Below, piece by piece: positions 1 to 5,528 of a stretch of 9,552 nt of DNA (position 1 is its first letter; every line of letters begins with the position of its first letter). This DNA comes from Clostridia bacterium (GTDB taxonomy: Bacteria; Bacillota_A; Clostridia; Christensenellales; Aristaeellaceae), in assembly GCA_017398245.1 (NCBI GenBank), contig JAFQGN010000264.1, forward strand, positions 1 to 9,552, given 5' to 3'. The position numbers were made by a program, and so were the translations under genes. The notes beneath the pieces were generated by a model. It was not told the DNA's origin. It worked only from the letters and a program-made list of their open reading frames with translations, and ran no database searches.

Positions 1-64
1 CCGAGCTGTTCCCTTTCTGATTTTGAATGAAGCGGGAACCTCTTTTCTTTGGGAAAATAAAAGT

Positions 65-100
65 GGTTCCCGCACCCTCCAGAAAAGAAACCGATTTGGG
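65..100 (+). repeat. Direct repeat box, copy 1
   Basis: A 36-nt box runs from GGTTCCC through ACCCTCC and GAAAAGAAACCGAT to TGGG. It recurs at 178-214 with a few substitutions and a one-base indel. Its first nine bases are also the right arm of the hairpin at 32-73, so the box is joined to a palindrome. It is a non-coding repeat of unknown role. Confidence 0.7.
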
Positions 101-177
101 AAAGAGAAATGCCGGTTTGAAGTGGCGATGGCGAATGCTTATTGCTGCGTAAGAAGTAGTCTTATTTGGAAAAAAGG

Positions 178-214
178 GGTTCCCAAACCCTCCCCGAAAA
201 GAAACCGATATGGG
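178..214 (+). repeat. Direct repeat box, copy 2
   Basis: This is the second copy of the box at 65-100. The shared segments are GGTTCCC, ACCCTCC, GAAAAGAAACCGAT and TGGG. The copies differ in the dinucleotide after GGTTCCC, by one extra C before GAAAAG, and by one T/A change near the end. Such conservation between two non-coding copies about 110 bp apart suggests a dispersed family. Confidence 0.7.
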
Positions 215-328
215 GCGGGGGGAATTCCAACAAGCCCTTCGAAAGGAATCATTTTGCGTCCTTTCGAAGGGCATATTGGTTTTGACAGGATTACGAACCC
301 TGCCCTAATAGATTTCTTTGGGAAGGGC

Positions 329-370
329 GCGGGAGGGGTCTTTCTTTTTCCAAAGAAAGACCCCTCCCGC
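329..370 (-). terminator. Perfect 19-bp hairpin downstream of the MFS gene
   Basis: The arms at 329-347 and 352-370 pair perfectly over 19 bp around a four-base loop. The hairpin starts 15 bp past the stop codon of the leftward MFS transporter, so it probably ends or protects that transcript. No clear T-tract follows on the minus strand, so it is not a textbook intrinsic terminator. It may instead be part of the repeat cluster used as a 3' stabilising structure. Confidence 0.5.
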
Positions 371-385
371 ATAATTATGTACTTG

Positions 386-1588
386 TTACTCTGCAGTGGA
401 GGCCCGCTCGGAGCGGGAGAACAGGAGCATCATCAGCGCACCCGCAGCAAAGGCGGCAAGGCCGAACACGAACGGGAGCTTGGCATGGATCTCGTAAATG
501 AACCCGGCCAGCGCGGAGCCGAATATACTGCCGAAGGATTTTACCGCGTTGAACGAGCCCATGACGAGGTTGCTGTCCGCCCCGCGGCCGAGCGAGGCCA
601 CTTTATCCTGCGCAAGCGGCAGAGAAATGAAATAGAACGCGAAGAAGACGACGTTGACCGCGATGAAGGGGACCATGGTGTTGAAGGCGATCACGCCCAC
701 CATGGCCACGGCGCAGACGCTCATCACGCCCACCATGTAGGGAGAGGTGTTTTTGCGGCGCAGGATCCACATGCACAGCGTGCCGTTTGCGATGAGCGAA
801 ATCACGCCCAAAGCGGCCTTGATCACACCGTTGTAGCCCGAGGAGAGGCCGAACTGATCGCGCAGGTAATAATTGAAGCACTGCTCAAAGGCGATATAGC
901 CCAGGTTCGCAAGCCCGAAGGAGAGGAACAGAAAGGCCATGGTCTTGTTCATGAAGCGGCGGCACTGCATGATGGCGGAAAACGGGTTGCACTCGCGAAC
1001 GAGCGCCTTGCCCGAAAGCTGCCTGAGATCGGCCTGCCGGTCGTCCTTGCAGAAGAAGAAATGCAGGATGGAGGTAACGACGAGCGTGGCTACCTGCAGC
1101 CATACGGAATAATAGACGTTCACCTCGCCCACCATGCCGCCGATGAAATAACCGAAGGAGGAGGATACGGCTGTGGCCGTGGCGTTGATGGCAAGGTTTC
1201 GGCCACGGTTTTCATCGGTGGATCGGTTCACGGTATAGGTGATGAACACCACATAGGAGCCGCCGCAGAAAATGCCGGCGAACATGCGCGCGAGAAGGAA
1301 TTGCGTCTGCGTCTGCGCAAGGCCGAAGAACACCTGCCCAAGCGCGTAGCCCAGCCCGCAGATGAGCATGGCCGTTTTGCTGGAAATGTAGCCCGCGATT
1401 TTTCCCCAGAAGGGGGAAAAGAGGAAATTGAAGGCCATCATGGCCGCGAGCGCAAGACCGAACATATAATCGTTCAGGTTCAGATTGACGATGATCGTCG
1501 GCGTGACGGGGTGCACGAAGTTTGCCGCCATGTTGAACACGAACATGACGACGAAGAAGAAAAACAGGTCGCTGCTCTTTTGTTTCAC
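386..1588 (-). CDS. MFS transporter (multidrug/sugar efflux type)
   Basis: This is a 400-residue integral membrane protein of the major facilitator superfamily, expected to move a small solute or drug by a proton- or solute-coupled mechanism. Hydrophobic segments fit about 12 helices in two halves, separated by a charged central loop near residues 181-213. A degenerate motif A lies between helices 2 and 3 (G62-K-I-A-G-Y, then S-S-K71). Its usual acidic and arginine residues are replaced. The length is normal for the family. The start is GTG at 1588, with an AGGAG ribosome site at 1596-1600, seven bases upstream. The gene has its own promoter (1630-1658) and is divergent from the methyltransferase gene. 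The substrate cannot be read from the sequence. Family call sure; role unknown. Confidence 0.85.
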   Translation of the reverse strand: MKQKSSDLFFFFVVMFVFNMAANFVHPVTPTIIVNLNLNDYMFGLALAAMMAFNFLFSPFWGKIAGYISSKTAMLICGLGYALGQVFFGLAQTQTQFLLARMFAGIFCGGSYVVFITYTVNRSTDENRGRNLAINATATAVSSSFGYFIGGMVGEVNVYYSVWLQVATLVVTSILHFFFCKDDRQADLRQLSGKALVRECNPFSAIMQCRRFMNKTMAFLFLSFGLANLGYIAFEQCFNYYLRDQFGLSSGYNGVIKAALGVISLIANGTLCMWILRRKNTSPYMVGVMSVCAVAMVGVIAFNTMVPFIAVNVVFFAFYFISLPLAQDKVASLGRGADSNLVMGSFNAVKSFGSIFGSALAGFIYEIHAKLPFVFGLAAFAAGALMMLLFSRSERASTAE

Positions 1589-1629
1589 GTTTTTTCTCCT
1601 GTATGCGTGTATTTGGGGATCGTGCTTTC

Positions 1630-1658
1630 ATCTTATCAGAGCTGTGCGGCGCAGTCAA
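1630..1658 (-). promoter_or_regulatory. Sigma-A promoter of the MFS gene
   Basis: On the minus strand, TTGACT (1653-1658) and TAAGAT (1630-1635) are separated by exactly 17 bp. Both hexamers are close to the sigma-A consensus. The expected transcript starts near 1622 and leaves a leader of about 35 nt before the GTG start, including the ribosome site at 1596-1600. No clear operator palindrome is seen here. Confidence 0.75.
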
Positions 1659-1779
1659 CGGGCCGGGGATATACGCGGTGTAAAATGCACGGTTTGGCGC
1701 GGTTTTTATGGCGCGGCGTGTGTTCCATGCAGGGAGACGCGTTTTTGACGCGGCGGGCATATGCACAAATTCGAAGTTA

Positions 1780-1788
1780 TGGTACAAT
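1780..1788 (+). promoter_or_regulatory. Extended -10 promoter for the methyltransferase unit
   Basis: TG-G-TACAAT (TG at 1780-1781, hexamer at 1783-1788) fits an extended -10 element. No good -35 hexamer lies 16-18 bp upstream; the TTGACG at 1745-1750 is too distant. The TTG start of the methyltransferase lies about 30 nt past the expected transcription start. This supports starting that gene at 1825 rather than at the upstream ATG at 1708, which precedes the promoter. Confidence 0.5.
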
Positions 1789-1824
1789 GCAAGCAGACGA
1801 TTTGGATTTGCGAGGTGCTCTGCA

Positions 1825-2535
1825 TTGAACCGATACGATGATCCGGTGTTTTTCGACGCCTATGCGCGGATGTCGCGCAGCGTGCACGGGCTGGAGGGCG
1901 CGGGGGAATGGCCGCAGATGAAAGCGCTGTTTCCCGATGTGGCCGGAAAAGACGTGCTGGACCTTGGCTGCGGCTACGGCTGGCATTGCCTGTATGCGGC
2001 GCAGAGGGGCGCGGCCCGCGTTCTTGGCATCGACCAGAGCGAGCGGATGATCGCGCAGGCCAAAAAGCGGAACGCGCACGAGCGCATCGAGTACCGGGTG
2101 TGCGACCTTCAGGAGTTTGAGTATCCTGCCGGGGCGTTCGATGCGGTGATCTCGAATCTGGCGCTGCATTATATAGAAGATATCGACGCGGTCTATCGCT
2201 GCGTGCAGCGCACGCTGCGCCCCGGCGGCGTGTTCTTGATGAACATAGAGCACCCGGTGTTTACGGCGGGCGTGGGGCAGGAGTTTTCTGTCGACGGCAC
2301 ATGGCCCGTGACCGATTACTATATGCCCGGCCCGCGGCAGACGGTGTTTCTGGGCCACGGCGTGGAAAAGCAGCACCATACCCTCACGCAGATCTTGATG
2401 GGGCTGATCCGCGCGGGGATGCGGATCGAGGCCGTGGAAGAGGCGATGCCGCCCGTAAGCTGGCGCGCGCAGATGCCCGGGGAGATGAAAAGGCCGATGA
2501 TGCTGCTGGTAAAAGCGATAAAGGAGAGAGAATAA
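1825..2535 (+). CDS. Class I SAM-dependent methyltransferase
   Basis: This 236-residue soluble protein has the class I methyltransferase fold. Motif I (VLDLGCGYG, residues 44-52) binds S-adenosylmethionine. The post-I acidic residue is D70 in VLGID. Motif II lies in FDAVISNLALHYI (105-117) and motif III in LRPGGVFLM (131-139). The C-terminal half, including HHT near 185, probably makes the substrate pocket. I chose TTG at 1825 because GAGGTG (1812-1817) sits seven bases upstream and because the protein then begins MNRYDDPVFF, the normal opening of this clostridial family. An in-frame ATG at 1708 would add 39 residues unlike the family and would precede the promoter. The acceptor substrate is unknown. 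The gene is coupled to the DUF2200 gene by a TAATG overlap. Confidence 0.88.
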   Translation: MNRYDDPVFFDAYARMSRSVHGLEGAGEWPQMKALFPDVAGKDVLDLGCGYGWHCLYAAQRGAARVLGIDQSERMIAQAKKRNAHERIEYRVCDLQEFEYPAGAFDAVISNLALHYIEDIDAVYRCVQRTLRPGGVFLMNIEHPVFTAGVGQEFSVDGTWPVTDYYMPGPRQTVFLGHGVEKQHHTLTQILMGLIRAGMRIEAVEEAMPPVSWRAQMPGEMKRPMMLLVKAIKERE

Positions 2536-2885
2536 TGGGCAATGAAAAAGTGTTCGCGATGCCGTTTGCAAAGGTGTTCCCGCTGTTGATCGCCAAGGCG
2601 GAGAAAAAGGGCCGCACGCGCGAGGAAGTGTTCGAAGTGACCGAGTGGCTGACCGGCTATACGGCGGAGGACCTTGAAAGAATGCTGGTGGACAGCGTTC
2701 CATACGGCGCGTTTTTTGAACAGGCGCCCTGCCTGAACGAGAATCGGCGCAAGATCACCGGCTCGGTATGCGGGGTGAAGCTGGATTCGATCGAGGACCC
2801 GCTGATGCTGGAGGTGCGCTATCTGGACAAGCTGGTGGACGAGCTGGCTAAGGGAAAGGCGATGGAGAAGATCCTGCGCAAGTGA
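2535..2885 (+). CDS. DUF2200 family protein
   Basis: This small cytosolic protein of 116 residues matches what I know of the DUF2200 family. Diagnostic stretches are AKAEKKGRT (about 22-30), the WLTGY segment (about 39-43), EDPLMLEVRYLDKL in the second half and the charged end LAKGKAMEKILRK. Full length fits the family. The start is ATG at 2535, whose A is the last base of the methyltransferase stop codon, and AGGAGAG (2522-2528) lies inside the end of that gene, so the two are translationally coupled. No catalytic motif or membrane segment is evident, and the biochemical function of the family is unknown to me. An intrinsic terminator follows at once. Confidence 0.85.
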   Translation: MGNEKVFAMPFAKVFPLLIAKAEKKGRTREEVFEVTEWLTGYTAEDLERMLVDSVPYGAFFEQAPCLNENRRKITGSVCGVKLDSIEDPLMLEVRYLDKLVDELAKGKAMEKILRK

Positions 2886-2910
2886 ATATGGGCGGATGCG
2901 CCGAACGAAG

Positions 2911-2940
2911 AGCCCTGCGGAGAATATCCGCAGGGCTTTT
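2911..2940 (+). terminator. Intrinsic terminator after the DUF2200 gene
   Basis: The perfect 11-bp stem (2911-2921 with 2927-2937) has a five-base loop and ends in TTTT (2937-2940). It starts 26 bp past the DUF2200 stop codon and closes the methyltransferase-DUF2200 unit. The T-tract is short. Confidence 0.8.
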
Positions 2941-3232
2941 CCTGTATCTTCAGGGGGGAGGGGCGCTTTTGGCAGGAGGCGCGGAACCGATTGGCTGGGG
3001 CGGATGAGGCAGTTTTGCAGAGCGAGATATTGTCTGCAGTATAAAGCCCGATGCGCGTTGGATGCGATCTTTTTCGCAGCGGGGCAGCGCGAAGAAGATG
3101 GAACCGCTGCGGCTGTATGGCGGACGGTCTTGGCTTCGGAGGGGGCAACTGGGCCGTCTGCAGCGGGTTCTGAGGCATAAAGGCGGAAAGGTATGGCTCA
3201 AAAAAGGAGAAATGTGAAAAAACACGATGAAA
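2941..3232. other. Intergenic stretch without a recognisable gene
   Basis: About 290 bp between the terminator and the transporter promoter hold no credible gene. Frames open here on both strands encode low-complexity sequence rich in Arg, Pro or Ser, with no family resemblance and no proper ribosome site. A good Shine-Dalgarno (AAAAAAGGAG, 3200-3209) precedes a GTG-started frame of only 12 codons (3214-3252). That frame runs into the promoter and is not called as a gene. The stretch could be upstream regulatory space or decayed coding DNA. Confidence 0.5.
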
Positions 3233-3259
3233 TTTGTAAACAAAATGTGTAGACAAATG
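3233..3259 (+). promoter_or_regulatory. Operator-like repeat at the transporter promoter
   Basis: Two near-identical head-to-tail boxes, TGTAAACAAAATG (3235-3247) and TGTAGACAAATG (3248-3259), abut each other. The second covers the -35 hexamer. The first is part of a small palindrome, TTTGT-AA-ACAAA (3233-3244). The placement fits a binding site for a sugar-responsive regulator acting as activator or roadblock. No regulator gene is seen in the window, so the protein is unknown. The repeat is seen; the role is inferred. Confidence 0.4.
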
Positions 3260-3278
3260 TTTGGCGGTATGTTATAAT
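3250..3278 (+). promoter_or_regulatory. Sigma-A promoter of the ABC importer operon
   Basis: TAGACA (3250-3255) and a perfect TATAAT (3273-3278) are spaced by 17 bp. Transcription should begin near 3285, about 200 nt before the first permease start codon. The -35 box overlaps the second half of a tandem repeat (3235-3259), suggesting control at this point. Confidence 0.8.
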
Positions 3279-3284
3279 CCCGTC

Positions 3285-3487
3285 AGGCTATGTTTGGTGA
3301 TGCGGCGCATAATTATTACGGGGCTGTGTAGTGAACGGCTGTTTTGCACCGGGCCCGGCAGTCGCGCCTGCTGTATCGCCAGATTGAAAATGCGGAGCGA
3401 TCCGCAGAGGCAGAACCGGCGCTCCATAGGGCGCGTTGGTTTTTGCGATGTGTGTGGCCATTAAAGTGATAGGGGAGTGCAGGGATA
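3285..3487 (+). promoter_or_regulatory. Long structured 5' leader of the importer operon
   Basis: About 200 nt of untranslated leader separate the promoter from the first permease. Its elements are a palindrome CCGGGCCCGG (3349-3358), a perfect 6-bp hairpin closed by a GCGA (GNRA-type) tetraloop (3391-3406), and a terminator-like hairpin at 3414-3444. The last has a 6-bp core stem (3419-3424 with 3429-3434), flanking AACC/GGTT pairing and a run of five T. The ribosome site AGGGGAG (3471-3477) follows. No known riboswitch class is recognised and the T-box signature is absent. Either an attenuator or merely a folded leader is possible. Confidence 0.4.
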
Positions 3488-4456
3488 ATGAAGAAAGCAC
3501 TTGCGGCAACCGCCAGCCATTCTTCCGTTAAGAAGGCCGGATTGTTTACCCGCCTCAAGGACCAGTGGGATCTCCAGCTGCTGGCCATTGTCGGCGTCAT
3601 TCTGATCCTCATCTTCAGCTATCTGCCCATGTACGGCCTGATCATGTCGTTTCAGGAATACCGCATGGGCGATTTCCCGGGCATGAGCGAATGGGTGGGC
3701 CTGAAGCAGTTCCGATATCTGCTCAAGGACCCGAGCCTGTTCACCGCCGTGCGCAACACGCTCGTGATCAGCGCGCTGAAGCTGACCATCGGCTTTGTCT
3801 GCCCGATCATCTTCGCTATTTTCCTCAACGAGATCACCAAGCCGGGCTTGAAGAAGACCATTCAGACGGTTTCTTACCTGCCGCACTTTATCTCGTGGAC
3901 GGTTTGCGCCATGCTGATGATGGACTTCCTGTCTATCGATAACGGCGCTGTGAATGAATTCCTGATGAAAATGCATATCGTTGAAAAGCCCATTCCGTTC
4001 TTCCAGAGCTCGAAGTACTTCTGGGGCATGGCGCTGTTCACCGATATTTGGAAGGAACTGGGCTGGAACTCCATTATCTACATTTCGGCCATGGCCGGCG
4101 TAGACACGGAAATGTACGAAGCGGCGGACATCGACGGCGCGACCAGACTGCAGAAGATCTGGTACATCACCGTCATGTCGATCAAGCCGACGATCATCCT
4201 CCTCTTTATCATGAACGTGGGCGGCATTCTGAACACCAACTTCGACCAGATCATGATGCTGACCAAGAACATGGGCAACGCCATGCTCAAGGAAACGGCA
4301 GACGTTATCGACACCTACATCTATCGCTACGGTCTGGGACAGTTCCGCGTTTCCTTCGCAACTGCGGCGGGCCTGGTCAAAGCGGTCATCAACTTCGCCC
4401 TGCTGATCACTGCGAATAAGATTGCAGATGTCGCCGGCGAAAATGCACTGTTCTGA
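3488..4456 (+). CDS. CUT1 ABC sugar importer, permease subunit 1 (LplB-like)
   Basis: This 322-residue inner-membrane permease forms half of the translocation channel of a carbohydrate uptake ABC importer. A charged N-terminus of about 30 residues precedes six predicted helices (near 32-54, 90-115, 127-147, 175-200, 233-255 and 288-310). The cytoplasmic EAA loop that docks the ATPase is clear: EAADIDGAT at 211-219, followed by SIKP near 231-234. YLPHFISW (130-137) and the start YLPMYGLIMSFQ are typical of the LplB branch (COG4209), which serves complex oligosaccharides or uronides. The ATG at 3488 follows AGGGGAG at 3471-3477. It is the first gene of the operon. The transported sugar is not known. 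Confidence 0.9.
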   Translation: MKKALAATASHSSVKKAGLFTRLKDQWDLQLLAIVGVILILIFSYLPMYGLIMSFQEYRMGDFPGMSEWVGLKQFRYLLKDPSLFTAVRNTLVISALKLTIGFVCPIIFAIFLNEITKPGLKKTIQTVSYLPHFISWTVCAMLMMDFLSIDNGAVNEFLMKMHIVEKPIPFFQSSKYFWGMALFTDIWKELGWNSIIYISAMAGVDTEMYEAADIDGATRLQKIWYITVMSIKPTIILLFIMNVGGILNTNFDQIMMLTKNMGNAMLKETADVIDTYIYRYGLGQFRVSFATAAGLVKAVINFALLITANKIADVAGENALF

Positions 4457-4500
4457 TTGCGGCAGTCGTCCTGAGTATAGCGGAAAGAGAGGGTATATTC

Positions 4501-5427
4501 ATGAAAGCTACTAAGACATCGAATAAAATAAAGCCCAAGAAGGTCGTCAGCGATTATGTGCTGGATATCCTTCTGGTCGTTATCATGGTGTTTGTTTTTG
4601 TCGCCACGCTGTATCCTTTCCTGAACTCCCTGGCGATTTCTCTGAACGAAGCGAACGATACCATCCTTGGCGGCATCACGGTGTTCCCGAGGAAGTTCAC
4701 TTTGGAAAACTATAGGAACATTATGAAGAACCCCACCATCTGGAAGGCGTACGGCATCACCTTTGCCCGCACGATCATCGGCACGTTCGGCGGCCTGCTC
4801 GTTACCGGCTCGCTGGCCTTTGCCCTTTCCAGAAAGGGTCTGATCGGACGCAGGTTCTACACAATGCTTTGTCTGGTTCCCATGTACTTTGGCGGCGGCC
4901 TGATCCCCACCTATTTCCTGATCAAAGAACTGGGCCTGACGAACCACTTCCTGGTCTACATCATCCCGTTCCTGGTCAACATTTGGAACATGATCCTCAT
5001 GCGCAGCTATTTCCAGTCTGTGCCGGACGCGCTGGAGGAATCGGCCAGGATCGACGGCGCCAGCTATTTCACGGTCCTGTTCAAGATTTACTGGCCCGTT
5101 TCCACGCCGATCATCGCTACAATTTCGCTCTACTTCGCCGTGCAGCACTGGAACGACTGGTACACGACCTTTGTCTATATCCGCAATTCGGATCTGCGCC
5201 CGATGACGAACGTTCTGCTCTCTATCATTAACGAAGCGAAGTTTGCCGAGCAGATGGCGAGCCTGGGCGTTACCGATATCGGCAACGCCATGCGCGGCAA
5301 GGTTACCAACGTGCGCTCGATCACGATGGCGACCATGATCGTCTCCATCCTGCCCATCATCATCATCTATCCCTTCCTGCAGCACTTCTTCATCAAGGGC
5401 ATCATGATCGGCTCCATCAAGGGCTAA
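4501..5427 (+). CDS. CUT1 ABC sugar importer, permease subunit 2 (YtcP/LplC-like)
   Basis: This 308-residue membrane protein partners the preceding permease. After a basic N-terminus, helices are expected near 20-45, 88-110, 118-142, 148-167, 200-218 and 273-295. The EAA-type loop reads LEESARIDGAS (178-188), with the conserved D185-G186-A187. The tail FIKGIMIGSIKG is the typical C-terminal signature of the MalG-like half of this family. The 40-odd residues between the last two helices (about 228-272) match the long loop found in YtcP/LplC proteins. ATG at 4501 has GAGAGGG at 4487-4493, and the gap to the upstream gene is 44 bp without a terminator, so the two are cotranscribed. No ATPase gene adjoins. 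Confidence 0.9.
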   Translation: MKATKTSNKIKPKKVVSDYVLDILLVVIMVFVFVATLYPFLNSLAISLNEANDTILGGITVFPRKFTLENYRNIMKNPTIWKAYGITFARTIIGTFGGLLVTGSLAFALSRKGLIGRRFYTMLCLVPMYFGGGLIPTYFLIKELGLTNHFLVYIIPFLVNIWNMILMRSYFQSVPDALEESARIDGASYFTVLFKIYWPVSTPIIATISLYFAVQHWNDWYTTFVYIRNSDLRPMTNVLLSIINEAKFAEQMASLGVTDIGNAMRGKVTNVRSITMATMIVSILPIIIIYPFLQHFFIKGIMIGSIKG

Positions 5428-5528
5428 GCGCTGCACACCAATTTTGATTCATATGTGCCGGGCAGAAATGTGCGGCCATTATGGATAAACTATGCCGAAA
5501 TCGGCAAATTTAGTTAGGAGGACAGACC
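5428..5528 (+). other. Permease-binding protein intergenic gap with small hairpin
   Basis: This 101-bp gap is larger than the 44 bp between the permeases. It contains GCCG-AAAT-CGGC (5494-5505), a 4-bp hairpin just upstream of the strong ribosome site at 5516-5521. No T-tract follows and no convincing promoter is seen. Such spacers often allow a more stable or separately initiated message for the binding protein, which is needed in excess over the permeases. That role is inferred. Confidence 0.35.

Larger units (their letters stand above)
32..370. repeat. Intergenic hairpin/repeat cluster, possibly MITE-like
   Basis: This gene-free stretch contains three inverted repeats. The first has arms at 32-46 and 59-73 with one mismatch. 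The second has perfect 14-bp arms at 234-247 and 259-272. The third has perfect 19-bp arms at 329-347 and 352-370. It also holds a direct repeat (65-100 and 178-214). The left end (from 32, GCGGGAACC...) and the reverse complement of the right end (from 370, GCGGGAGGGG...) match at 15 of 21 positions, so the block has imperfect terminal inverted repeats about 339 bp apart. Short open frames here (for example 139-372 on the minus strand) are low-complexity by-products of the repeats and are not called as genes. It may be a non-autonomous dispersed element or a run of extragenic palindromes. The repeats are seen directly; the mobile-element reading is inference. Confidence 0.5.

Noticed and set aside
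139..372. A 77-codon minus-strand frame (MREGSFFGKRK...) in the left repeat cluster
   Set aside because: It is made of the hairpin arms and the repeated box read as protein, and has low complexity. It begins inside the 19-bp hairpin and has no Shine-Dalgarno.
23..1828. A 601-codon plus-strand open frame across the MFS gene
   Set aside because: It is antisense to a clear transporter, its product is rich in His, Glu, Gly and Arg with no fold, and it crosses the hairpin cluster. It stays open because the real gene rarely uses TTA, CTA or TCA codons.
3214..3252. A 12-codon GTG frame behind a strong AAAAAAGGAG site
   Set aside because: It ends inside the -35 box of the importer promoter and lies upstream of the transcription start. 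I see no promoter for it. A leader peptide would have to lie downstream of 3285.
2819..3256. A 145-codon minus-strand frame across the gap before the importer operon
   Set aside because: The product is Ser/Pro/Arg-rich and without family resemblance. It overlaps the end of the DUF2200 gene and the terminator stem, and it would start inside the importer promoter.
3469..3478. ATAGGGGAGT shared with the tRNA-Ala T-arm/acceptor region (8504-8513), as a possible second att site
   Set aside because: The match is only 10 bp, does not extend on either side, and is explained by the ribosome site of the permease gene.
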